From NCBI GenBank assembly GCA_902500755.1, contig CABVRV010000035.1:1-35520 (forward strand): DNA of 35,520 nt, written 5' to 3'. Shown here in pieces: positions 1-6,757 of the stretch (its first letter is position 1; each line of letters starts with the position of its first letter). Both the position numbers and the translations under genes were made by a program. The DNA is from an uncultured Nitrospira sp. Its GTDB lineage: Bacteria; Nitrospirota; Nitrospiria; Nitrospirales; Nitrospiraceae. Under the pieces are notes generated by a model, which had not been told where the DNA came from, did no database searches, and saw only the letters and a program-made list of their open reading frames with translations.

Positions 1-421
1 CTGACACAGGAGGCAACTTCCTCAGCGTTGGTGTAATAAAAGGGGGAAGGTCACCAATAACTAATTTGAGGATCGATACCTGTTGATTGTTACCAAATGC
101 CTCATATTCATAAATGGGTTCCGCTTCTCCTAGAGACAACAGCAACGCCGCTCCCACAAACGCCGCTACAACCGCCGGTAGCCCGAACTTCAGCAGAACT
201 GAACCATCCGCCTTTCTGCCAAGCAACCCAATCTTGAAGAGGTTATTTGCTAGATGGACCATGGCCGTCATCGCGATCGCCAGCTCCAGCGGGAAGAAGA
301 GAGCCACCACTGGCATCAGGAGCGTGCCAAGACCGAATCCAGAAAAGAGCGTGAGTGCCGAGGCCAGTAATGCCGCAACGCACACGACGAACAGTTCCAC
401 GGTGGCTCCTAGATGTTCCAT
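1..421 (-). CDS. Sulfite exporter TauE/SafE (TSUP) family permease, 3'-truncated by window edge
   Basis: The minus-strand frame opens at ATG 421, directly preceded by an in-frame TGA, and stays open to the window edge (140 codons). The protein is strongly hydrophobic, with the glycine-rich first helix typical of TSUP/DUF81 permeases (FSGFGLGTLLMPVVALFFP, about residues 26-44), a loop with HLANNLFK (about 57-64), and another membrane helix with LPAVVAAFVGAALLL (about 82-96). The family consists of inner-membrane carriers for sulfite, sulfoacetate or other organosulfur anions. The substrate here cannot be told from the sequence, and the second half of the protein lies outside the window. The start is firm because of the upstream stop; no strong ribosome binding site is visible. 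Confidence 0.8.
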   Translation of the reverse strand, partial: MEHLGATVELFVVCVAALLASALTLFSGFGLGTLLMPVVALFFPLELAIAMTAMVHLANNLFKIGLLGRKADGSVLLKFGLPAVVAAFVGAALLLSLGEAEPIYEYEAFGNNQQVSILKLVIGDLPPFITPTLRKLPPVS

Positions 422-710
422 GTATCAAATAGCTCATGCGGTCTTGGTGTGGCGAGCGAAATGGAGAAGGTCCGACTCCTTCCTAAATTAACCCAGAGAA
501 GTAGCGGAAGCTAGGACTGGTGAACTCTATGTTGTATGAGAAAACTGTAGGAACTGGGGTCAAAGTGCAGTTTCGAAAGAACGCTCGCCTCATTTAGCAG
601 CCGGCAAGACAATACCACTCTGCCCCGGCTTGTCTCTCTGTCTCCGGAGTGGCATTCTTAAGAGCGTCAACTCAATCTGAATTGCCGTCTAATAGCGGAG
701 AAATCCTTCT
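422..710. other. Intergenic stretch without a recognisable gene
   Basis: No convincing ORF lies between the permease start and the secreted unknown protein. The only structure seen is a 6-bp inverted repeat (AGCCGG/CCGGCT, about 600-633) with a 20-base loop and no T-run. I do not assign it a function. Confidence 0.5.
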
Positions 711-1265
711 TCACTTGCCATACTTCAGAAGTCGGTCAACTTTGTCATTCTGTCTGAATGTTAGATGAGCTATCTTCGTTCGTAGCGGACCATCAATTTT
801 CTCGTGACGCCGTTTCTCTTCTCGCCATGCTTTCCAGAATTTCTTTTCGTCGAAGACCGAAGCAGTGATGGCTTGCTTTAAGATTTCAGCCAAGTTGTTC
901 CAATTTTGCAATCTTACGTCATGGAGATCTTTTTCCAAAGCCAGCAGTTGATTGCTCGTATCTTCGATTTCATCTGTACCTGAAGCCTTCCGCTTCAATC
1001 TCAATACAAGATCATTATCCATTGCATCAGCACGTAGGGTCGACACCTGTATAGAAAGCATTTCACATAGCTCACTCAGATAACTATGCTGGACGAATGA
1101 TAAGTGTTTCGGGTAGGGAAGAGACCGCGTTTCATCTTTAGAAACGTCTAAACTGCAGCTGTCCAACTGGTTGCGGGAGCCTGCAGCTGACTCTGAGGAG
1201 GCATAAGAAGCAGGAATTAATATGGCTACCATAAATAGGCCAAGACACAGAATTGTACTCTTCAT
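711..1265 (-). CDS. Hypothetical secreted protein, 184 aa
   Basis: The start ATG at 1265 has a strong Shine-Dalgarno GGAGG six bases upstream, which supports it as a real gene. Residues 1-22 look like a Sec signal peptide (basic MKST, hydrophobic ILCLGLFMVAILIPA, then SYASS). The mature part is hydrophilic and rich in Lys, Glu, Asp and Leu, with a probable helical middle (about residues 85-150, EIEDTSNQLLALEKDLHDVRLQ). No known family was recognised. It is the last of a run of minus-strand ORFs downstream of the toxin-antitoxin pair. The product is probably exported to the periplasm; its function is unknown. Confidence 0.6.
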   Translation of the reverse strand: MKSTILCLGLFMVAILIPASYASSESAAGSRNQLDSCSLDVSKDETRSLPYPKHLSFVQHSYLSELCEMLSIQVSTLRADAMDNDLVLRLKRKASGTDEIEDTSNQLLALEKDLHDVRLQNWNNLAEILKQAITASVFDEKKFWKAWREEKRRHEKIDGPLRTKIAHLTFRQNDKVDRLLKYGK

Positions 1266-1267
1266 TG

Positions 1268-1522
1268 CTATCCTCCAACATGTCCTAATTGTCGATTAGT
1301 GACCTTCTCCCCCGTTTCATTGAGAGCACTATAGTAGTGTTGAAGCAACGGATGGCACTGTCTCACGCGGTCGTCAGTGGTAGCAATTACTTTGTCTGCG
1401 CTAAAATTTTGGAGAGCTATTATAAGGACAAACTGGTGAAGCCTTGTCATGGCTTCCCATCCATTTCGAAAGGTCTCCAACGCCGGCGCACTCGTGCGCA
1501 TGGTAGGCGTTTCCAGCCGCAC
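1268..1522 (-). CDS. Doubtful small ORF between antitoxin and secreted protein
   Basis: An 84-codon open frame begins just after the antitoxin stop, and its last codons contain the ribosome binding site of the next gene. It has two cysteines at most, no clear signal peptide and no recognisable domain. An overlapping plus-strand frame (1289-1564) is open over the same DNA, so coding is not established for either strand. It is listed because it fills a gap in an otherwise continuous minus-strand transcript; it could equally be non-coding spacer or a decayed gene. Confidence 0.22.
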   Translation of the reverse strand: MRLETPTMRTSAPALETFRNGWEAMTRLHQFVLIIALQNFSADKVIATTDDRVRQCHPLLQHYYSALNETGEKVTNRQLGHVGG

Positions 1523-1528
1523 GACGAT

Positions 1529-1876
1529 TCATGCGGCGTGAAGCAAGAACTCAACCTTCACTGAGTCGAATGGGAAAATCACCCGACCATCCTTGCCACG
1601 GTCGAGCACGCCGGCGGTCAACAGCGCCGTCACGTCGGTGTGAACCGCCTTCACATCCCGCCCGACGCGACGCGCCACCTCGCGAATCGACAGAGGGCCG
1701 GCTCCACACATGGCTTTCAGTAATTGCCAGCGCTTGGCCGTCAGGACCTTCCAAAGAAGTTCCGGAGTGGCAAAGCTAATACGAGCGGCCTTCTCTCCCT
1801 TTCCAGATTTCCAGACTCGGATAAAATCTGCCATCGCTTCGTTAGAGGAGCGAACATCAAGAATGACGGTTTTCAC
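1529..1876 (-). CDS. TumA-like antitoxin / winged-helix DNA-binding protein (HVO_A0114-type)
   Basis: This 115-residue protein has a short N-terminal strand (MKTVILDV), a helical segment containing FIRVWKSGKGE and ISFATPELLWKVLTAKRWQLL (about 18-55), and a winged helix-turn-helix (about 55-105: GPLSIREVARRVGRDVKAVHTDVTALLTAGVLDR). This layout is that of the COG4190/HVO_A0114 regulators that accompany TumE (DUF6516) toxins. Its start overlaps the 3' end of the toxin gene by 20 bases, implying translational coupling. By analogy with TumE/TumA it would neutralise the toxin and repress the operon, probably through the palindrome at 2179-2200. Family membership comes from sequence pattern and context; repression is inferred. 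Confidence 0.75.
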   Translation of the reverse strand: MKTVILDVRSSNEAMADFIRVWKSGKGEKAARISFATPELLWKVLTAKRWQLLKAMCGAGPLSIREVARRVGRDVKAVHTDVTALLTAGVLDRGKDGRVIFPFDSVKVEFLLHAA

Positions 1877-2153
1877 GATTCCACCTCATCATGTCACGTA
1901 CGAAGTCGGCGAGGAGCTTCTCCGGTGTTTGAAAGATGTAAGCATTTTCCTTCGCGTCGAAATGGCGATGGTCGCCCTTTCCTGCTTCATTGTCGTAGCG
2001 TACGACGCATACACCGCCTACGACGTAGGCCAGCCTGTACTTGAATGAGTGGGTCGATTCGGCTACAGGCTTTGGAACCTTCCATATTGCCAGCTGGGCG
2101 AATGCAGTCTCTGAAAATGCAATGCGCGTCCGCAGGAGCGCGACGGCTTTCAT
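1857..2153 (-). CDS. TumE-like toxin (DUF6516 family)
   Basis: The 98-residue protein matches the TumE/DUF6516 toxin pattern: an N-terminal strand with hydrophobic alternation, WKVPKPVAESTHSFKYRLAY (about 24-43), then VRYDNEAGKGDHRHF (about 51-65), and a C-terminal helix TPEKLLADFVRDMMRW. The conserved YDNEAGKGDHRH block is the family hallmark. It is the first gene of a toxin-first operon and overlaps the antitoxin gene. The start ATG at 2153 lacks a Shine-Dalgarno site, and a candidate -10 lies only five bases upstream, so the message may be leaderless. TumE toxins are reported to block growth when unneutralised; the molecular target is not evident here. Confidence 0.8.
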   Translation of the reverse strand: MKAVALLRTRIAFSETAFAQLAIWKVPKPVAESTHSFKYRLAYVVGGVCVVRYDNEAGKGDHRHFDAKENAYIFQTPEKLLADFVRDMMRWNRENRHS

Positions 2154-2158
2154 GCCGA

Positions 2159-2188
2159 ACGATACCAGCGATTATTGACTGTTGTCAA
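2159..2188 (-). promoter_or_regulatory. Candidate sigma-70 promoter of the toxin-antitoxin operon
   Basis: On the minus strand, TTGACA (2183-2188) and TATCGT (2159-2164) are separated by 18 bases. The -10 ends five bases before the toxin ATG, so transcription would begin at or next to the start codon. The -35 lies inside the palindrome at 2179-2200, which is a good position for autorepression. Confidence 0.5.
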
Positions 2189-2200
2189 TAAAGACAACAG
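2179..2200. promoter_or_regulatory. Palindromic candidate operator of the toxin-antitoxin operon
   Basis: A perfect 8-bp inverted repeat, CTGTTGTC / GACAACAG, is separated by AATAAA. It covers the candidate -35 box of the toxin-antitoxin promoter, and the adjacent antitoxin encodes a winged helix-turn-helix, so binding by the antitoxin is the simplest reading. Confidence 0.55.
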
Positions 2201-2295
2201 CTGCACATGCGCAAGGATGTACGGGTGAATTATGAGTAGGTAAGCCGTCCTTGACTCCAATCCGACCGCTGTGGTTCAGTCTCCCCCCACTAATT

Positions 2296-3336
2296 ATGTT
2301 GCTTCGACCCGTATCTCTTATCGCACGATTTGCTTTCTTGTCGCTTGTATTGCTCTGCCTCGGCTGTCAAAAGGAGAGCGAGTCGATCGTTTCAATTGCG
2401 CTTCATCCGACGAACGCGAATATCCTCTACGTCGCGACGAACGATGCGGTCTATAAGTCCCGTGACGGCGGTGGGACCTGGGAACGGTTCCCAAGTTTCA
2501 GTGCGCGAAGAGTAACCACGCTCGCGATCGATCCTGTACTGCCGGCTACGATTTATGCCGGGACAATGGGGGATGCGGTCTACAAGAGTCCGGATGGAGG
2601 GCAACGGTGGCTTCCGCATAATGTTGGCCTCAAAGAGCATGTATCGTTCGTGAATCAGTTTGTATTTCACCCGGCTCTGAACGAGAAGATCTATATCGCG
2701 ACGACGGTCGGCGCCTACTACTCGAAGGATGCGGGTCGTGAATGGGAAGAACGGATGAACGGGATGAAGGAAGTCCACATCGTGACTTCGATCGCCATCA
2801 ATCCAAAGGATCCCACTATTCTGTACGGCGGGACGACGGGTGGGATGTATCGATCAGACGATGCGGCGATGTCGTGGAAACGGATCAACCATGGGCTCAT
2901 TCCCGAGAGTGAGTTGATGGCGTCCATGGCGCTGGGTGTCAATGCCATTGAAATCGATCGGACGAATCCCGACATCGTGTATGCGGGGACCACGAAAGGG
3001 CTCTTTCGGACAGAGAATAAGGGGGAGGTATGGGATCGGATCGGGCAATCCCTGTCCGACCCCTATATCAGCAGTGTGCTCCTCCATCCTACGGAACCCT
3101 CGGTGCTCTATGTCGGTGGCCTGGCCGGCGTGTGGAAAAGTCTGGACAATGGGAAAACTTGGAAAGCGGTGAACCAGGGCATTGCCACGTTGAACATTCG
3201 TGCCCTGGGCATGAATTCCAAGAATCCGCAGATACTCTATGCCGGAACTAATGGCAGCGGACTCTATCGGTCGGCAGATGCCGGCGCGACATGGACGGCT
3301 GTGCCGCTCAAGGCCGCGCCGGTTGGGCATCAATAA
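2296..3336 (+). CDS. BNR/YCF48-type beta-propeller lipoprotein
   Basis: From ATG 2296 the protein is 346 residues long with a lipoprotein signal (hydrophobic FAFLSLVLLCLG then Cys24, QKES). An in-frame TTG at 2251 would add 15 residues before the signal and is less likely. The mature part has about seven repeats of the pattern I-x-P-x-x-P-x-x-[IL]-Y-[AV]-[AG]-T ... G-[VM]-Y-[KR]-S-x-D-[GA]-G-x-x-W, the Asp-box/BNR signature of sortilin-like and YCF48-like propellers. Such proteins are lipid-anchored, periplasmic or surface beta-propellers that commonly act as assembly or binding scaffolds. No enzymatic residues can be assigned. Its 3' end overlaps the convergent lipoprotein gene by seven bases. 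Confidence 0.82.
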   Translation: MLLRPVSLIARFAFLSLVLLCLGCQKESESIVSIALHPTNANILYVATNDAVYKSRDGGGTWERFPSFSARRVTTLAIDPVLPATIYAGTMGDAVYKSPDGGQRWLPHNVGLKEHVSFVNQFVFHPALNEKIYIATTVGAYYSKDAGREWEERMNGMKEVHIVTSIAINPKDPTILYGGTTGGMYRSDDAAMSWKRINHGLIPESELMASMALGVNAIEIDRTNPDIVYAGTTKGLFRTENKGEVWDRIGQSLSDPYISSVLLHPTEPSVLYVGGLAGVWKSLDNGKTWKAVNQGIATLNIRALGMNSKNPQILYAGTNGSGLYRSADAGATWTAVPLKAAPVGHQ

Positions 3337-3812
3337 CCGGTTTTAGCGCCCGCACTTCCATGCTGGTACCGGCCGCTGTAGGAGAGCATCTTATCGGTCA
3401 TGGCTTTCCATTCATCAGCCGTCATCAGCTCCTTCATCTTGAACCGCAGGCTCAGAACCTTCGCCGAACTCTGCGTCCGTTGAATGGTCGCCTCGTTGAG
3501 GATTTTTGAAAATTCGTCCGGCGGAGCCGTATAGCTGGTGTTCAACGTATAGAGCTGCCGATGATAGGCGCGTTCCTGCTCGCGTCCGGCCTTGAGCTCG
3601 TTGATGATGTCACCGACGAACGCATTGACTGCTTTGGCCTTGTCGGGATCCTGTACGGTGCGATTGACCAACCCTTCCATATCTTGCTGGCCCTTCTGCC
3701 AGTACGAGTCGCTCTTGCCCCCTGCCATGCCGTGGTGATGGTGGTGTGAGGAGCAGCCGACCAGTACGACCATTCCCATCGCCACGAGCAGCCCATTGAC
3801 CATCCGATTCAT
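3330..3812 (-). CDS. His-rich lipoprotein, unknown function (possible Spy/CpxP-like helical periplasmic protein)
   Basis: The start ATG at 3812 has GGAGG four bases upstream. Residues 1-20 form a lipoprotein signal (VAMGMVVLVGC, Cys20). Directly after the lipidated Cys comes SSHHHHHGM, a run of five histidines suited to metal binding. The rest is hydrophilic and largely helical, ending in a segment (LRFKMKELMTADEWKAMTDKML) that resembles the LTxxQ-type helices of Spy/CpxP-like proteins, but with no clear motif match. A metal-buffering or envelope-stress role is a guess. It converges with the BNR lipoprotein and overlaps its 3' end by seven bases. Confidence 0.7.
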   Translation of the reverse strand: MNRMVNGLLVAMGMVVLVGCSSHHHHHGMAGGKSDSYWQKGQQDMEGLVNRTVQDPDKAKAVNAFVGDIINELKAGREQERAYHRQLYTLNTSYTAPPDEFSKILNEATIQRTQSSAKVLSLRFKMKELMTADEWKAMTDKMLSYSGRYQHGSAGAKTGY

Positions 3813-3830
3813 ACATCCTCCATGAAAAAG

Positions 3831-3860
3831 TTGTGACTTGGTAACTTTTTACCGTATCAT
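3831..3860 (+). promoter_or_regulatory. Candidate sigma-70 promoter for the 3874 ORF
   Basis: TTGTGA (3831-3836) and TATCAT (3855-3860) are separated by 18 bases. Predicted transcription would begin close to 3867, just before ATG 3874. This favours that start over the upstream in-frame GTG at 3838, which lies between the two promoter boxes. Confidence 0.45.
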
Positions 3861-3873
3861 CGTCCAGAATACT

Positions 3874-4218
3874 ATGCCAGAAGCACTGCCGACGACACCC
3901 GATGCATTTCGGGCGCTCAAAGAGGAGTTTCGCGGTCACCTCGAAACGTTCTATGCGGGGCTCAAGCTGGCTCCACCGTATGAAAGCGTGGAGAAAGCTG
4001 TCCGCACATTGACGACCATGGTCCATGAACTTCCGTTCGAAGAACGGAGCCGAATCATGGCCGATCCTAGCTTGCGCTGGCAGCAATTCACACGTGCCTT
4101 TGCTGCCTCAGGTCTTGCGAAGAAACACCGTGGTATCATTGCCGGTCTGTTGCACGATCGGCCTGCACTGGCTCTCCCCGCCGAATACGACCACTTCCTG
4201 GATCTATTTCGAATCTAG
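3874..4218 (+). CDS. Hypothetical protein, 114 aa
   Basis: A small soluble, predicted mainly helical protein beginning MPEALPTTPDAFRAL. The open frame extends upstream to 3838, but a good promoter-like pair covers that segment, so 3874 is preferred; the message would then have a very short leader and no clear ribosome binding site. Features include a Glu/Arg-rich first helix, HELPFEERSRIMADPSLRWQQF in the middle and a C-terminal LPAEYDHFLDLFRI. I recognise no family. It converges with the membrane protein at 4239-4856, with a 20-base gap. Confidence 0.5.
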   Translation: MPEALPTTPDAFRALKEEFRGHLETFYAGLKLAPPYESVEKAVRTLTTMVHELPFEERSRIMADPSLRWQQFTRAFAASGLAKKHRGIIAGLLHDRPALALPAEYDHFLDLFRI

Positions 4219-4238
4219 CAGTTCAACCAGGTCAATCG

Positions 4239-4856
4239 TTACGAAGAGATCGGTTTCGCGAGCACGTCGCGCAGCTCGTCGTAGACCTTCATCAGTCGAG
4301 CGTCTTCGAGCCGATACGAAAGCGCGAGCGTGACCAACCCGAAGGCCACGACAAGGCCCGCAATCGCGATAATGCCGATCCCAACCAACGCAGCTCCCAA
4401 CGACGCGAATCCTCCTTCCATGGCGTATTGAACCACGAAGGTCAATGACCCGATCGCCACGAGCGCAAACCACATGAATGTGATCAGCGCCGATGACCAG
4501 GGGATACGCTTGACGCACAGCGCACTGAGCGCTTGGTTGTGGGGAGAAAGGTGAATCAGACCCTTCATCGGCCAGGCCGTGCGGAACCGTTTGGAAAAGA
4601 ATCGATACTGAGGGCGAATCGCGATCTGGGATGACTCCGGGTAGAACCAAGCGACTCCATGGGGGAGCATCAGCACGCCGTTGGGCGTGAACCGCTCACG
4701 CACCACGCTGATCGCGGCGCCGGACCATTGATCCGGACGATCGGCAACCCGGCAGCCATACCGGACGGCATCAGGGGTCAGCCGAATAAAATACAACCAA
4801 TCGCCGACGATTAATCCGAGAAACAACCCGGTTGCGAAAAGACCGGCCAAGATCAT
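4239..4856 (-). CDS. Hypothetical membrane protein, 205 aa
   Basis: An N-terminal hydrophobic segment (about 2-22, LAGLFATGLFLGLIVGDWLYF) is followed by a soluble stretch with repeated hydrophobic strands (about 40-115, LMLPHGVAWFYPESSQIAIRP). Two long hydrophobic segments follow near the C-terminus (about 120-143 and 150-178), then a charged tail (YRLEDARLMKVYDELRDVL). This gives at least three membrane spans with a loop of roughly 95 residues. No family was recognised. It has its own transcription unit between convergent and divergent neighbours. Confidence 0.6.
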   Translation of the reverse strand: MILAGLFATGLFLGLIVGDWLYFIRLTPDAVRYGCRVADRPDQWSGAAISVVRERFTPNGVLMLPHGVAWFYPESSQIAIRPQYRFFSKRFRTAWPMKGLIHLSPHNQALSALCVKRIPWSSALITFMWFALVAIGSLTFVVQYAMEGGFASLGAALVGIGIIAIAGLVVAFGLVTLALSYRLEDARLMKVYDELRDVLAKPISS

Positions 4857-4976
4857 GGATGTAGCTATCCCATAGGAGCGGAGCGCGAATCAAGGCACCG
4901 AACGTCCTCAAATGTTCGTGTCCCACACTGAAGAGTCGTAGGGATAGAGCGCCGTCGAGATCCTCCAAGGATTTTG

Positions 4977-5006
4977 TTGACTCACCAAGAAGAGTTTGGC
5001 TACAGT
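4977..5006 (+). promoter_or_regulatory. Candidate sigma-70 promoter upstream of the methyltransferase
   Basis: TTGACT (4977-4982) and TACAGT (5001-5006) are separated by 18 bases. This would give a leader of roughly 135 bases before ATG 5150. The leader contains a GGCGGG/CCCGCC inverted repeat near 5025-5056 with no T-run. Confidence 0.4.
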
Positions 5007-5149
5007 ACGGCGGGCTACGTTCCGGGCGGGTCTTGGGCATGTCGTTTTCCCGCCAGAATTTTATCCCGCGTCGGCATATCGCTATTGTTGCCTGCACTCC
5101 GCAGCGTAGAACCTGCAGGGAGTGAGGCGTCTGAGGTTTGGAGGAGAGC

Positions 5150-5887
5150 ATGGATCCAGACAAAATTGAGCGTGTGTACACCACGTACGCGGGGTTTTAC
5201 GACAAGGTTTTTGGAAAAGTCTTTCATGAAGGGCGCGAATCAGCCATCCGGAATTTGAACGTACAGCCGAACGAACACATCCTGGAAGTGGGGGTGGGGA
5301 CTGGACTGGCCCTTCCGATGTATCCTCGCCATTGCCGCATTGTCGGAATCGATTTGTCCGAAGGCATGTTGGCCAAAGCGAAAGAGAAGGCTGAGGCCCT
5401 CTGCCTCGATCATGTCGAACTGCATCGCATGGATGCAGGCGCGATGGAGTTCGATGATGACAGCTTCGATACGGTGGTGGCCGCCTATGTCGTCACAGCA
5501 GTTCCGGACTATCGAAAGTTGGTCAATGAGATGATTCGGGTCTGTCGCCCGGGCGGCCGGATTGTCATGCTGAATCACTTTAGCAATGGAAACAAGGTCA
5601 TTGCGGCCGTGGAGAAGGTGATTTCTCCGTTGACCAAACATCTGGGTTGGCGCACTGATCTCGCGCTCAGTACGGTGTTGGAAGGGACGTCGCTGCGTAT
5701 TGCGCGGAAACAGAGTGTGAATCCGTTACGGTTTTGGGCGTTGGTTGAATGTGTGAATGGAAAAGGGAAGGAGACGAACGGAAACGGCGCTCCGCACAAC
5801 ATCCCAGGCTATGCGAACGGCAGCGGCGTCGCCGGTTTTTCAGCGGGGAATGGTAAAGAACAGTATTCCCCGGAACACGTGCACTGA
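5150..5887 (+). CDS. Class I SAM-dependent methyltransferase, PmtA/UbiE-like
   Basis: The start ATG at 5150 follows GGAGGAGAGC, a clear ribosome binding site; the open frame extends four codons further upstream. The 245-residue protein has the class I fold: motif I HILEVGVGTGLALPMYP (about 43-59), IVGIDLSEGMLAKAKEKA (64-81), MDAGAMEFDDDSFDTVVAAYVV (about 92-113) and a post-motif RVCRPGGRIVMLNHFS. The N-terminal YTTYAGFYDKVFGKVFHEGR and general layout match phosphatidylethanolamine N-methyltransferases (PmtA) and UbiE/COQ5-like enzymes. The lipid substrate is inferred. The last ~45 residues are a Gly/Asn-rich tail without counterpart in the core family, probably disordered. Confidence 0.75.
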   Translation: MDPDKIERVYTTYAGFYDKVFGKVFHEGRESAIRNLNVQPNEHILEVGVGTGLALPMYPRHCRIVGIDLSEGMLAKAKEKAEALCLDHVELHRMDAGAMEFDDDSFDTVVAAYVVTAVPDYRKLVNEMIRVCRPGGRIVMLNHFSNGNKVIAAVEKVISPLTKHLGWRTDLALSTVLEGTSLRIARKQSVNPLRFWALVECVNGKGKETNGNGAPHNIPGYANGSGVAGFSAGNGKEQYSPEHVH

Positions 5888-5905
5888 CTGACCGATCCAG
5901 ACTCT

Positions 5906-6724
5906 TCACCGATTTCGTCGCGAGTCCTGTTCCCGTGCGAGCCAGTTCTCCCATTCGCGGCCTGGAATGATCGTCGTGCCGACCAGGCAGTCGCCTGAAA
6001 ATGTTCGGGTGATATGATCGGCAAGGACTTCGAGCATACGGCTCATACGTCGGTCCTGATCCCCGATCACCCGTAGCATTAACCCGAAGCCCTCCCTTTC
6101 GAGTGGGCTGAAGGCCATGACGTGCATCATGTCGTCTGTGCCGGTCCGTGAATCACCGACTGGAATCAGATCACCCTCCCACTGCACCACTGGATGTGTC
6201 GCGACGTCTCGATTCGTCTCACGCCAGATGCAGGGCAGGTCAGCCTGATCCAGCTTGTGTAACAGCCAGTCAACGGTGGGGCCTTGGGCAGTCCGACCTT
6301 GGAAAATCCACCGAGCGAGTTCTACCGCCTTCCGTGTGGGCACGAATGGAGCGGCGACTTCCTCCAGCCGAGCCTCATCGCACACGACGTAGAACTCGCC
6401 TTGCGGATCGAACCAAAACCGCAGTTTTCCCGCGCTTAATTCCGTCTGGATGATGCCGAGAGAAGAGCAATCGGCCCCATCTTGCTCAAAAACCGAAAAA
6501 TCAGTTACCCCCATCATTGTGAGTTTCGCGACTCGGACTAATCCACGAACCTCGTAGCGAATGGTCACGAAAATCGTTGTCCCTGCGGGGAGATCCCGCC
6601 CGGACCCCTCGTCAAACAGGCGGCGCTTGGAGATCTGTATGTCGGTAATATAGCCCGAGCGGAATCCGCCTGTATGGCCGATCAGCCATCGCAGATCGTC
6701 AGCGTTCTGGATGAAATGGGTCAT
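5906..6724 (-). CDS. Hypothetical protein, 272 aa
   Basis: A soluble protein without signal peptide or membrane segment. It opens MTHFIQNADDLRWLIGHTGGF, has a beta-rich middle (TTIFVTIRYEVRGLVRVAKLTMMG, about 49-72; KLRFWFDPQGEFYVVCDEARLEEV, about 101-124) and a C-terminal part ending GREWENWLAREQDSRRNR. No known motif or family was recognised. It lies 33 bases downstream of the interrupted methyltransferase gene on the same strand and probably shares its transcript. Confidence 0.6.
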   Translation of the reverse strand: MTHFIQNADDLRWLIGHTGGFRSGYITDIQISKRRLFDEGSGRDLPAGTTIFVTIRYEVRGLVRVAKLTMMGVTDFSVFEQDGADCSSLGIIQTELSAGKLRFWFDPQGEFYVVCDEARLEEVAAPFVPTRKAVELARWIFQGRTAQGPTVDWLLHKLDQADLPCIWRETNRDVATHPVVQWEGDLIPVGDSRTGTDDMMHVMAFSPLEREGFGLMLRVIGDQDRRMSRMLEVLADHITRTFSGDCLVGTTIIPGREWENWLAREQDSRRNR

Positions 6725-6757
6725 AAGGGCGATTGTAGCGTAGAGCTGAACGCACTG

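Noticed and set aside
600-633. AGCCGG/CCGGCT inverted repeat considered as a terminator or tRNA arm
   Set aside because: No T-run, no cloverleaf could be drawn around it, and no adjacent gene end is at the right distance.
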